From assembly GCF_003382685.1 (NCBI RefSeq), contig NZ_KZ859512.1:44876-108875 (forward strand): a stretch of DNA of 64,000 bases, read 5' to 3'. Of this stretch, positions 16,039 to 24,308 are shown piece by piece; the stretch's first letter is position 1, and every line of letters begins with the position of its first letter. Under the pieces are notes generated by a model. The model ran no database searches, was not told the origin of the DNA, and was given only the letters and a program-made list of their open reading frames with translations. The DNA is from Halorussus litoreus (GTDB taxonomy: Archaea; Halobacteriota; Halobacteria; Halobacteriales; Haladaptataceae). Position numbers and translations under genes: made by a program.

Positions 16039-17409
16039 ATGTCACACAATCGGCGTCGATTTCTGAAGCGTACGGGTGGGTTAGCGGCCGTAACGATGTT
16101 GGCCGGGTGTACCGGGGGCGACGGTGACGGCAACCAAGACACGACTGACGAAGGGGAGACCACCGAGAGCGAGACGACCGAGGCCGACTCGGGCGGTGAC
16201 GACTCGACGACGACCGAGAGTAGCGGCGGCGGGGGGGAAGCGATAAACATCGGCGTTCCGCTGCCGTTCTCGGGCGACTACGCGTGGGTCGGCGCGAACG
16301 TCCTGCCGGTCGTGAACATGATCGCCGAGGAGATAAACGGACAGGGCGGCATCGACGGCCGGAACGTCAACGTCGTGCAGGCCGACACCGAGGCGTCGCC
16401 GGACGCGGCGGTGTCGGCGGTCAACCGACTCGTCAATATCGAGAACGTGCAGGGGGTCATCGGGCCGACGAGCATCACGATGTCGGCGGTCATCGACACG
16501 CTGGTGGAGAACGAGGTGCCGGTCGTGACGCCGACGGCGGGCACGACCTCGCTCGACACGCGCGGCGGCGACTACGTGTTCCGGACCGTGTCGTCGGACT
16601 CGCTCGGCGGTCGCGCCATCGCGAGAGCGGCCCGCGACCAGCAGTACAACTCCATCCAGGACTACGAGCGGATGGCGCTCATGGTCGGGAACAAGGAGGT
16701 GTTCCAGTCGTTCAAGGAGCCGGTCCGCTCGTCGTTCGAGGAGTTCGGCGGCACCGTCACGACCGCGATGGACGTCCGGACCGGCAAGGCCTCGTACACG
16801 TCCGAGGTCCAGCAGATGATGGACTCGGACCCCGAGATTACGGTGCTCATCATGTCGGCCGAGGACAGCGTCAAGATCACGGAAGCCGGGTTCCAGGCTG
16901 GCTACGAGGGCAACTGGTTCGCCACGCAGGACCAGACCAACCAGGACTTCCTCTCCCAGAGCGAGAATCAGGTCACGAACGGTATGCTCGGGCTGAACGC
17001 CGCCACGTACCAGGCGGCGGAGGAGGCCGGGCGCCTCGAGGAGTTCTTCCAGCGCATCACGGAGTACGCTGGCTGGGACGAGGGCTCGAAGACGTTCGCC
17101 ACGAACACGTACGACGCGATGAACGTCATGGGCCTCGCGCTGAAGCAGGTCGCCGCGGACGGTGACGACCTGATCGGAGCGAACATCGCCTCGGCCATCC
17201 CCACGGTCGCGAAACCGCCGGAGGAGACGGTCACCGGTTACACCCAAGGGGCCGAAGCCATCGACGGCGGAACCGACGTCGACTACGAGGGGCTGGTCGG
17301 TCCCATCAACTTCGACGAGAACGGCGACATCGTCGCGCCCTTCTCCATCAAGAAGGCCCAGGACGGCACGTGGACCGAGGCAGCTCGACTGCCGCCAGAG
17401 GCACTGTAA
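16039..17409 (+). CDS. livK: ABC transporter substrate-binding lipoprotein, branched-chain amino acid type
   Basis: Captures the substrate outside the cell and delivers it to the permeases encoded next. The 456-residue protein has a Tat motif and lipobox (NRRRFLKRTGG then LAGC) and a long Asp/Glu/Thr/Ser/Gly linker to about residue 68. The two-lobed periplasmic-binding fold (AINIGVPLPFSGDYAWVG, EINGQGGIDGR, VIGPTSITMS) has the arrangement of LivK/leucine-binding proteins. The ATG at 16039 is preferred over the TTG at 16033. Specificity may be amino acids, amides or urea; sequence alone does not decide. Confidence 0.92.
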   Translation: MSHNRRRFLKRTGGLAAVTMLAGCTGGDGDGNQDTTDEGETTESETTEADSGGDDSTTTESSGGGGEAINIGVPLPFSGDYAWVGANVLPVVNMIAEEINGQGGIDGRNVNVVQADTEASPDAAVSAVNRLVNIENVQGVIGPTSITMSAVIDTLVENEVPVVTPTAGTTSLDTRGGDYVFRTVSSDSLGGRAIARAARDQQYNSIQDYERMALMVGNKEVFQSFKEPVRSSFEEFGGTVTTAMDVRTGKASYTSEVQQMMDSDPEITVLIMSAEDSVKITEAGFQAGYEGNWFATQDQTNQDFLSQSENQVTNGMLGLNAATYQAAEEAGRLEEFFQRITEYAGWDEGSKTFATNTYDAMNVMGLALKQVAADGDDLIGANIASAIPTVAKPPEETVTGYTQGAEAIDGGTDVDYEGLVGPINFDENGDIVAPFSIKKAQDGTWTEAARLPPEAL

Positions 17410-17427
17410 GGCCCCTTCTCCCCCAGA

Positions 17428-18309
17428 ATGGTTCTTGACAACCTCTTGCAGACGGTCGTGTTCGGTCTGATAGAAGGGAGTGTCATCGCGGTCGGCGCGG
17501 TCGGACTGACGCTGTCGTACGGCGTCACGCGATTCATCAACTTCGCGTACGGCGAGTTCCTGACGTACGGCGCGTACCTGACGGTGTTTCTCGCGGCCGG
17601 ACTGTTCGGGTCGTCGCTCCCGCTGCCGGTCGCGGCCGTCGTCGCCATCGTCCTCGTCGGCCTGCTCGGCGTGGCGGTGTCCCGCGTCTTCTTCGAACCC
17701 ATCTCCCAGCGGGGCGCGCTCCCCCTGCTCATCACCTCGATTGGCGTCTCGTTCATCCTGCGGAACATGTTGCAGGGCTGGGTCGGCGTCTCGGCGAAGC
17801 AGCTGCCGGTCCCGCTGATGCGCCGACAGGACTACTTCGGGCTCGTCCGGCTCACGGATCTGGAGCTGGGGGTCATCGTCGTCGGTGTCGTGACGATGCT
17901 GGCCATCCACCTGCTGCTCCAGCGGACGATGCTCGGCAAGCGGATGCGCGCGACCAGCGGCAACCGGTCGCTGGCCGAGGTCGCCGGCATCGACACCACG
18001 AACGTCGTCCGACAGACGTGGTTCATCTCGGCGGCCGCCGGCGCGCTGTCGGGCGTGCTGTACGCGGTGCTGTTCTCGCCGTTCCGGCCGGTGGTCGGGT
18101 TCGAGTACCTCATCGTCATCTTCGCGGCGACGCTGCTCGGCGGTATCGGGCGGCCGTACGGCGCGATGCTCGGTGCCCTGTTCATCGGGCTCGCGATGAA
18201 CTTCGGCTCGACGTACCTGTCGGCGAACTACACGCGAGCGTACGCCTTCCTCATCCTCGTCGGGGTACTCCTCGTCAGGCCCGAAGGCATCAGAGGGGGT
18301 GAGTTCTGA
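17428..18309 (+). CDS. livH: Branched-chain amino acid ABC transporter permease (LivH type)
   Basis: A 293-residue inner-membrane permease with about eight hydrophobic segments and the family pattern GSVIAVGAVGLTLSYGVTRFINFAYGEFLTYGAY near the N-terminus. The cytoplasmic RMRATSGNRSLAEVAGID loop contacts the ATPase. It starts 19 nt after the binding-protein gene and overlaps livM by one base (TGATG), which indicates translational coupling. Confidence 0.93.
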   Translation: MVLDNLLQTVVFGLIEGSVIAVGAVGLTLSYGVTRFINFAYGEFLTYGAYLTVFLAAGLFGSSLPLPVAAVVAIVLVGLLGVAVSRVFFEPISQRGALPLLITSIGVSFILRNMLQGWVGVSAKQLPVPLMRRQDYFGLVRLTDLELGVIVVGVVTMLAIHLLLQRTMLGKRMRATSGNRSLAEVAGIDTTNVVRQTWFISAAAGALSGVLYAVLFSPFRPVVGFEYLIVIFAATLLGGIGRPYGAMLGALFIGLAMNFGSTYLSANYTRAYAFLILVGVLLVRPEGIRGGEF

Positions 18310-19352
18310 TGGCGCTGCTGAGCGGTGGACTGTCCTTCCTCGTCACCATCGCGACCATCGGCTGCATCTACGGGCTGCTCACGCTCGGACTGAACGTCCA
18401 CTACGGCTACACCGGGCTGTTGAACTTCGGGCACGTGGCCTTCTTCGCCGCGGGCGCGTACACCTCGGCCATCGTGACGATGCCGCCGCCGTCGACGGTC
18501 ACGAACGCGAGCTACGAGATCTGGTTCAACCTCCCGATGCCGTTCGGGTTCCCGGTCAGCCTCGCGGCCGCGGCCGTCGTCGGCGGGCTGTTGGCCTTCC
18601 TCATCGGACTGACCAGCGTCAGGCTCGGCACCCACTACCTCGCCATCGCGACGTTCGCCCTCGCGGGCGTGTTCAGCGACGTGCTGGTCAACGAGGCGTG
18701 GCTGACCAACGGGTCGTTCGGGATGAACAGCGTCCCGAAACCCGCCAGAGCGATGCTATCGGCCGACGCGTGGCAGCTCGCGTATCTCGGCTTCGCCGTG
18801 GCCACCCTGGCCGGCACGTACCTCGTGCTGACGCGGTTGATGGACGCCCCGTTCGGTCGACTGCTGAAGGGCGTCCGCGAGAGCGAGCCCGCCGCCAAGA
18901 CGCTCGGCAAGGACGCCAACGTGGTGAAACTCAAGTCGTTCGTCATCGGCGGCATGATCGCCGGGCTGGCCGGCGGTATCTACGCCCACTACCTCGGGAG
19001 CGTGGTGACCGCGCAGTTCGTCCCCCACGTGACGTTCACCGTCTGGGCCGCGATGCTGCTCGGCGGCGCGGCCTCGAACACGGGCGCGGTCGCCGGCGCG
19101 TTCCTCGTGGTGGCGTTCGAGGAGTCGACGCGGTTCATCACGACGCTGTACAACTGGATCCAGTCGGTGCTCCCGGAGGTGCTGAGCGGGATCTTGCCCG
19201 CGCTGTTCGGTCCGCTGCCGAACAACCCCTCGTTCATCCCGAGTATGCGCTTCGTGGTCATCGGCATCCTGTTCGTGCTCGTCGTCAGGTACCGGCCGGA
19301 AGGACTGTTCGGCGACCCAGCCGAAATCGACGCGCTGGGGGAGGAGGACTGA
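18309..19352 (+). CDS. livM: Branched-chain amino acid ABC transporter permease (LivM type)
   Basis: A 347-residue second permease, with the N-terminal GLLTLGLNVHYGYTGLLNFGHVAFFAAGAY signature of LivM proteins. The ATPase-facing loop is GVRESEPAAKTLGKDANVVKLKSFV, with the expected conserved Glu and Ala. The C-terminal tail ends VRYRPEGLFGDPAEID as in the family. It is coupled to livH by overlap and lies three bases before livG. Confidence 0.93.
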   Translation: MALLSGGLSFLVTIATIGCIYGLLTLGLNVHYGYTGLLNFGHVAFFAAGAYTSAIVTMPPPSTVTNASYEIWFNLPMPFGFPVSLAAAAVVGGLLAFLIGLTSVRLGTHYLAIATFALAGVFSDVLVNEAWLTNGSFGMNSVPKPARAMLSADAWQLAYLGFAVATLAGTYLVLTRLMDAPFGRLLKGVRESEPAAKTLGKDANVVKLKSFVIGGMIAGLAGGIYAHYLGSVVTAQFVPHVTFTVWAAMLLGGAASNTGAVAGAFLVVAFEESTRFITTLYNWIQSVLPEVLSGILPALFGPLPNNPSFIPSMRFVVIGILFVLVVRYRPEGLFGDPAEIDALGEED

Positions 19353-19355
19353 CCG

Positions 19356-20174
19356 ATGACCGGAAACTCACCAACCGAGGACTCTCCGGCCGGCAACGGA
19401 ACCGACGACTCACAGGACCTCCTCGAAGTCGACGGGATCGTGAAGTCGTTCGGCGGCCTCGTCGCGGTCGATGGCGTCTCGTTCGGCGTCGAGGAGGCCT
19501 CGATCACGGGCCTCATCGGCCCGAACGGCGCGGGGAAGTCGACGCTGTTCAACTGCATCGGTGGCGTCTACCAGCCCGACGACGGCGAGATCCGACTCGA
19601 CGGCGAGCCCATCCAGGGGCGCTCGCCCACGGAGATCTCCCGGCGGGGACTCGGTCGGACGTTCCAGACGCCCGAGACGTTCCGCGGGATGACCGTCCGC
19701 GAGAACATGGCGTTCGCCGCGAAGAACCAGACGGGCGAGCGGGCGCTCGGCGCGCTGCTTCGGCCCGGAACCGTCCGCGAGGAGGAGGCGGCGGTCCAGG
19801 AGCGGGTCGACGAGACGCTCGACTTCCTCGAACTCGACCATCTGGCCGACGACTACGCCAGCGGGCTCTCGGGCGGCCAGCGCAAGCTGCTCGAACTGGG
19901 CCGCGTGCTGATGCTCGACCCCGAGATCATCCTGCTCGACGAGCCGGTGGCGGGCGTCAACCCGTCGCTCACGGACGACCTGCTGGCGCGACTGCGCGAA
20001 CTGAACGACCGCGGGCGGACGATACTGTTCATCGAACACGACATGGACGTAGTGATGGAGAACTGTGACAGAGTCGTCGTGATGCACAACGGCCAGACGC
20101 TGGCGTCCGGACCGCCGGAGATCGTGCAGGAAGACGAGCGCGTGGTCGAAGCGTATCTCGGGGGGTACGACTGA
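19356..20174 (+). CDS. livG: ABC transporter ATPase (LivG type)
   Basis: A 272-residue ATP-binding subunit: Walker A GPNGAGKST, the LivG-specific long segment after the Q-loop (GLGRTFQTPETFRGMTVRENM), signature LSGGQRKLLELGR, Walker B MLDPEIILLDEP followed by VAGVNPS, and the switch His in FIEHDMDVV. It powers the importer with livF. It overlaps livF by one base. Confidence 0.95.
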   Translation: MTGNSPTEDSPAGNGTDDSQDLLEVDGIVKSFGGLVAVDGVSFGVEEASITGLIGPNGAGKSTLFNCIGGVYQPDDGEIRLDGEPIQGRSPTEISRRGLGRTFQTPETFRGMTVRENMAFAAKNQTGERALGALLRPGTVREEEAAVQERVDETLDFLELDHLADDYASGLSGGQRKLLELGRVLMLDPEIILLDEPVAGVNPSLTDDLLARLRELNDRGRTILFIEHDMDVVMENCDRVVVMHNGQTLASGPPEIVQEDERVVEAYLGGYD

Positions 20175-20908
20175 TGGCCGACATCGGGACTATCCGCCGG
20201 TTCGACGACGCGCTGTTCTCCGCGCGCGGCATCGAGACGGGCTACGGCGACCTGCAGGTGCTGTACGGCGTGGACGTAGACGTTCAGGCCGACGAGATCG
20301 TGTTGCTGTTCGGCCCGAACGGTGCCGGAAAGTCGACGCTGATGCGGGCGCTGTTCAAACAGCTCCCGCTCTGGGACGGCACCATCGAGATGGACGGGCA
20401 GGACTTCTCGACGCTCACCTCGAACGAGATGGTGCCCAACGGGGTGGCGTACGTCCCGCAGACAGAGAACGTGTTCCCGAACCTGACCGTCGGGGAGAAC
20501 CTCGACATCGGGTCCATCCACGCGGCCGACCCCGAGGAGCGCCGCGAGACGATGTTCGACCTGTTTCCGAAGCTCGGCGAGCGCCGGAGTCAGGACGCCT
20601 CGACGCTGTCGGGCGGCGAGCGCCAGATGCTCGCGATGGCGCGGGCGCTCATGCCGGACCCGGACCTACTGCTCATCGACGAACCGTCGGCGGGGCTCGC
20701 GCCACAGCTCATCGAGCGGGCGTTCGAGCACGTCGACACGATTCGGCAGGCCGGCACCGCGGTGCTGATGGTCGAACAGAACGTGAAGGCCGCGCTCGAA
20801 GTGACCGACCGCGCGTACGCCCTCGACATGGGCGAGAACAAGTTCGAGGCCGACGCCGACACCATCCGGGACTCCGAGCGAGTTCGGGACCTCTACCTCG
20901 GGAAGTAG
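20174..20908 (+). CDS. livF: ABC transporter ATPase (LivF type)
   Basis: A 244-residue second ATP-binding subunit. The Walker A is GPNGAGKST, followed by GVAYVPQTENVFPNLTVGENL (LivF Q-loop), the signature LSGGERQMLAMARAL, Walker B LLLIDEPSAGLAP and the switch MVEQNVKAAL. It closes the five-gene set; a strong hairpin follows 37 bp downstream. Confidence 0.95.
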   Translation: MADIGTIRRFDDALFSARGIETGYGDLQVLYGVDVDVQADEIVLLFGPNGAGKSTLMRALFKQLPLWDGTIEMDGQDFSTLTSNEMVPNGVAYVPQTENVFPNLTVGENLDIGSIHAADPEERRETMFDLFPKLGERRSQDASTLSGGERQMLAMARALMPDPDLLLIDEPSAGLAPQLIERAFEHVDTIRQAGTAVLMVEQNVKAALEVTDRAYALDMGENKFEADADTIRDSERVRDLYLGK

Positions 20909-20944
20909 GGGTCGGCCCCGGAAGTCGACCCCGATAACCGCGAA

Positions 20945-20995
20945 AAACGACCGCGACCGCGGGTCGCAGTCCGCGACCCGCGATCGCGGTCGTTT
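20945..20995. terminator. Inverted repeat between convergent genes, likely bidirectional terminator
   Basis: Two 23-nt arms starting AAACGACCGCG and ending CGCGGTCGTTT pair with a single mismatch around a 5-nt loop (agtcc). The outer A/T triplets give U-rich 3' ends in both directions. It separates livF from the convergent protease gene at 21044-22168, a fitting place for a shared terminator. Confidence 0.7.
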
Positions 20996-21043
20996 CCTGC
21001 CGGTTGAAAAATCACGCTCCAGAGAAACGTTCTCCGACCACGC

Positions 21044-22168
21044 TCACGCGCCGGCCAGAATCTCGATGGGAACCGGCGTGAAACAGAGGACGCCGAGGGC
21101 GAACGTGAGGACGCCCACCGCTTTCCGGCGGGGGTCGAGGCCCGCCTCGTCGATGGGGTCGGCTGGGCCGACGTACGCGACGTAGGTCGCCAGCAGGCCC
21201 CAGAACGCCCAGAGGATGGAGGCGTTCGAGACGTTCTCCACGTAGAAGACGTACGCTGCGAGGCCGAACAGCGCGACCGGGACGAGCGCGGCGATGCGCT
21301 CTTGCTGCTCGCCGAACATCGCCCGGAGGATGTGGCCGCCGTCGAGCTGGCCGACGGGGATGAGGTTGAGGAACGTGACGAACATGCCGACCCAGCCGCC
21401 GATGACCACCGGGCTGACCGACTGGCCCGGCCCGTAGGTGGTCTGCTCGCCCAGCGCCCACGCGATGAGTTCCAGCAGCGGCGGGTAGCCGAACTCCAGT
21501 TGGATCGCGTTGGGGTTGTTCACGAGGCTCTGGGGCACCGTCTCGGGCGGTAGCGACAGCCCGATGGCGGTCACGACGACGGTGGCGACGAGACCCGCGA
21601 GCGGCCCCGCGACGCCGATGTCGAACAGCGCCTTCCGGTCGGGCATCTGGCCCTTCATCCGGATGACAGCGCCCATCGTCCCGATGATGCTGAGCGGGAG
21701 CGGGATGAAGTACGGTAGCGAGGCGTTCACGTCGTGGTACCGCGTCATCACGTAGTGGCCCAACTCGTGGGTGAGCAGCACGCCGACCACGGCGGCCATG
21801 AACGGCCACGCTTCGAGCACTCCCATCGGGTTCTCGACGAGGTCGACGTGGTACCACGACGCGCCGGCCCACAGCGTCGAGAGTATCGTGAGGACGAACA
21901 GCGCGACGTTCGTCCACGGAATGCCGTCGATGCCGGTGTCGGCGGGCTCGGCCACGAGGACGTACTCGCCGGTGTCGGTGGTGAGCTGGACCTCGTAGCC
22001 GCGCTCGCGGAACAGCGGCCACGTGGTCTCCATGAGCCGGTCGCGAGCCACTAGCGGCTCGCCGTAGTAGAGGAGTCGGTCACCCTCGCGGCGGGCCTCG
22101 TACACGCGGAACACGGCGGCGAGTCGCTCCAGCGACGGACCGTCGGCGGGCGGGTCGCTCGAACCCAT
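21044..22168 (-). CDS. Site-2-type membrane metalloprotease (M50), second copy
   Basis: A 374-residue polytopic protein. Residues 1-80 are a soluble N-terminal domain; residues 85 onward are hydrophobic. The zinc site is HELGH (134-138) and the third ligand region is GQLDGGHILRAMFGEQQ. Unlike the protease at 9603-11387 it has no PDZ region between these motifs. Presumed role is regulated intramembrane proteolysis; no partner gene is adjacent. Confidence 0.88.
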   Translation of the reverse strand: MGSSDPPADGPSLERLAAVFRVYEARREGDRLLYYGEPLVARDRLMETTWPLFRERGYEVQLTTDTGEYVLVAEPADTGIDGIPWTNVALFVLTILSTLWAGASWYHVDLVENPMGVLEAWPFMAAVVGVLLTHELGHYVMTRYHDVNASLPYFIPLPLSIIGTMGAVIRMKGQMPDRKALFDIGVAGPLAGLVATVVVTAIGLSLPPETVPQSLVNNPNAIQLEFGYPPLLELIAWALGEQTTYGPGQSVSPVVIGGWVGMFVTFLNLIPVGQLDGGHILRAMFGEQQERIAALVPVALFGLAAYVFYVENVSNASILWAFWGLLATYVAYVGPADPIDEAGLDPRRKAVGVLTFALGVLCFTPVPIEILAGA

Positions 22169-22317
22169 TCACCACGGCATACGGCGCGATAGTTGATAAA
22201 CCCCCGGACGGAGCGACGGCACGGCGTGGCGGGAGGTGTCGAAAATCGCCCCCACGAGCCAAAGACTGAAAAGCTCACAATCCTACCCCTGACCATGGGA
22301 ACGGGAGCGTTCGGGCC

Positions 22318-22938
22318 ATGAGCGTCGAGAACTGCGACCACTGCGACGCGGAGTTCGGCGACGAGGAGGCGTACCTCCGCCACCTCCGGGACGAGCACGG
22401 CGACGACCTCGGACCGATAGAGCAGCGCCGGGTCGCGGGACTCGGCGACGAGGGTGGCGGTGGCGTCGTCGCGTACGCGGCTGCGGTGGGCGCGCTCGCG
22501 CTCGTGGGGCTGCTGGCGTACGTACTCTTTTTCTCCGGTGGCGGAGCCAGCGGTGGGCCGGGTGGCGGGGGCGACGGCCCCTCCGCGATCGGGTCGGTCC
22601 ACTACCACGGGACGATAGATGTCTCCATCGGCGGCCAACAGATCGACTTCAGCCAGCCTCGATTCCAGGTTCGGAACACCGGGAACAACGCGTTCCACTT
22701 CGAGAACGGCAACGGAACCCATTGGCACGGCCATGCACAGGACGTGACGCTCGCGTACGCGATGGGAACGCTCGACATCGAGGTGACCGACGAGACGGTG
22801 ACCTACGACGGCACGACCTACGGCGACGACTCTGGCGAGCGGGCGATCGTCGAGGTGAACGGCGAGTCGGTCGACCCCGCCTCGTACGTCCTGCAGAAGG
22901 GCGACCACGTCCGCATCGTGGCGAACGAATCGGGATAG
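22318..22938 (+). CDS. Membrane protein with N-terminal C2H2 zinc finger and C-terminal exported domain
   Basis: A 206-residue protein. Residues 6-27 form a C2H2 finger (CDHCDAEFGDEEAYLRHLRDEH), followed by one transmembrane helix (about 57-77, VAYAAAVGALALVGLLAYVLFF) and a Gly-rich linker. The C-terminal part (about 95-206) is beta-rich with paired His (HWHGHAQDV) and two ubiquitin-like or Ig-like strands. The finger would lie inside and the His-rich part outside the cell. I do not know a function; metal sensing or binding is a guess. It is divergent from the protease gene. Confidence 0.75.
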   Translation: MSVENCDHCDAEFGDEEAYLRHLRDEHGDDLGPIEQRRVAGLGDEGGGGVVAYAAAVGALALVGLLAYVLFFSGGGASGGPGGGGDGPSAIGSVHYHGTIDVSIGGQQIDFSQPRFQVRNTGNNAFHFENGNGTHWHGHAQDVTLAYAMGTLDIEVTDETVTYDGTTYGDDSGERAIVEVNGESVDPASYVLQKGDHVRIVANESG

Positions 22939-22986
22939 GAGAGTGTGGTTCGGGCTGAGAGCGAGCGACTCAGCCGAGCGAGCGAC

Positions 22987-23799
22987 TCAGTCCAGCGGCT
23001 CGGGCGACGCCGGGACCTGTCGTTTGTGCTCGCTGCGCTCGTACAGCTCGCGGACGCGCCGGACCGTTTCCTCGGTCACGTCTTCGTCGGACGCCTCGTC
23101 AACGCTGCGGGCCGTCGCGGCCACCGACAGCGGGCCGTCGACGTGGAGCGCGAGGATGGCGTCGAGCAGGTCGTAGCCCAGGCCGAGCTCTTCCTCGTCG
23201 GTTTGGCCAGCCCAGAGTCCGGCGGTCGGGGGCTTGTCGACGATCTCCTGCGGGACGCCGACGTGGGTCGCTAACTGGCGGACCTGCTGTTTGTACAGGT
23301 TGCCGATGGGGTGACAGTCGACCGCGCCGTCGCCGTACTTGGTGAAGTAGCCGACCAGCGCCTCGCTCCGGTTGCCCGTCCCGAGCACCATCGACCCCTC
23401 GTGGTTCGCGACGAGGTAGTTCAGGACGCCTCGCGTGCGCGCTCTCGCGTTGCCGACCGCCATCCGGTCGTCCTCGGCCTCGGGAACGGCGTCGAGGAAC
23501 TCGTCGACGATGGGGTTGATCTCCAGCACGTCGTAGGGGATCTCCAGTTCCTGTGCGACCCACTCGGCGTCGCTCATGTTGTCGTCGCGGCTCACCTCGC
23601 CGGGCATGACCAGTCCGTGAAGGTTCTCCTCGCCGAGCGCGTCGACCGCGAGGTGGGCCGTGAGCGAGCTGTCGATGCCGCCCGAGAGCCCGAGCACCGC
23701 CTGCTCGGTTCCGGCGTCTGCGGCGGTGTCAGCGATGAACTCGACGATGTGGTTCCGGCGGGCTTCGAGTTCCGACTCCGAGAATCGAAGGTCTATCAT
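22987..23799 (-). CDS. nadE: NAD+ synthetase, ammonia-dependent
   Basis: Amidates deamido-NAD with ATP in the last step of NAD synthesis. A 270-residue N-type PP-loop protein with LGLSGGIDSSLTAHLA (ATP pyrophosphatase loop), the GTGNRSEALVGYFTKYGDGAVDCHPIGNLYK substrate segment and the KPPTAGLWAGQTDEEELG loop. It has no glutaminase domain, so it uses ammonia. The ATG at 23799 is chosen since the frame upstream lacks protein-like composition. Confidence 0.95.
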   Translation of the reverse strand: MIDLRFSESELEARRNHIVEFIADTAADAGTEQAVLGLSGGIDSSLTAHLAVDALGEENLHGLVMPGEVSRDDNMSDAEWVAQELEIPYDVLEINPIVDEFLDAVPEAEDDRMAVGNARARTRGVLNYLVANHEGSMVLGTGNRSEALVGYFTKYGDGAVDCHPIGNLYKQQVRQLATHVGVPQEIVDKPPTAGLWAGQTDEEELGLGYDLLDAILALHVDGPLSVAATARSVDEASDEDVTEETVRRVRELYERSEHKRQVPASPEPLD

Positions 23800-23944
23800 G
23801 GACGAGCGTAGGGTCGGCGGTGACAAAAAGCCGTGTGGCAGGCCGCAATTTCTGGACGAATGGGCAGGTCTACGTGCGGGGAAGGGCCGGGTTGAAGCGC
23901 TACGTTGAAGTGCGACGGGGCGGAAACGAAGGACGCAAGCGCAG

Positions 23945-24078
23945 TGCGCCGGTGGTGAGCAAATCCGAAGGATTTGCGAGCCTCGGCGCATAAGCGAACG
24001 CAGTGAGCGCAATGCGCCGGTGTCTTGCCGAGCGAAGCGAGGCAAGGCTCGGCGCACAAGTGAACAAAGTGAACGCCG
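23945..24078. repeat. Two tandem hairpin units mimicking the ends of the adjacent tRNA-Gly
   Basis: Units at 23945-23990 and 24013-24056 both start TGCGCCGGTG and end CTCGGCGCA. The tRNA gene itself starts with the same ten bases and ends CCGGCGCA. Inside each unit is a private stem (agcaaatcc-gaa-ggatttgc; cttgccgagcgaagcgaggcaag). Spacers after each unit are also related (aagcgaacgcagtgagcg; aagtgaacaaagtgaacg). The period is 66-68 nt with the tRNA as the third unit. The units lack an anticodon arm and T loop, so they are not tRNAs. Confidence 0.75.
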
Positions 24079-24079
24079 T

Positions 24080-24150
24080 GCGCCGGTGGTCTAGTGGTAG
24101 GACATGAGCTTCCCAAGCTCATAGCCCGGGTTCAATTCCCGGCCGGCGCA
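24080..24150 (+). tRNA. tRNA-Gly (CCC anticodon), integration site
   Basis: The acceptor stem is GCGCCGG/CCGGCGC with discriminator A. The anticodon stem TGAGC/GCTCA carries loop TTCCCAA (anticodon CCC), and the T arm is CCGGG-TTCAATT-CCCGG. CCA is not encoded. The 3' half from 24105 is duplicated at 34795-34841, which marks the gene as the chromosomal attachment site of the element to its right; the gene itself remains whole. Confidence 0.95.
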
Positions 24151-24151
24151 T
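24105..24151 (+). other. attL core (tRNA side)
   Basis: This is the left copy of the 47-bp repeat, from TGAGCTTCCCAAGC of the anticodon arm through the end of the tRNA and one T beyond. It begins at the anticodon stem, a usual crossover region for archaeal tyrosine recombinases. Confidence 0.85.
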
Positions 24152-24308
24152 ACCGGCTTCACACCTGTTCTTGACGGTGATTTCAACGGTTCGCAAAGCC
24201 ACATACGAGTGTGGCACTCAAACGGCCACCTTGCCAATGCCATCGATCATGGTAATGCACCGCATACCATACGAAATGCGCGGCTCAGACACAGGACACT
24301 GTAGACAC

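Noticed and set aside
23945..24056. Possible additional tRNA genes before tRNA-Gly.
   Set aside because: Only the outer acceptor-like bases match; there is no anticodon arm, D arm or T loop.
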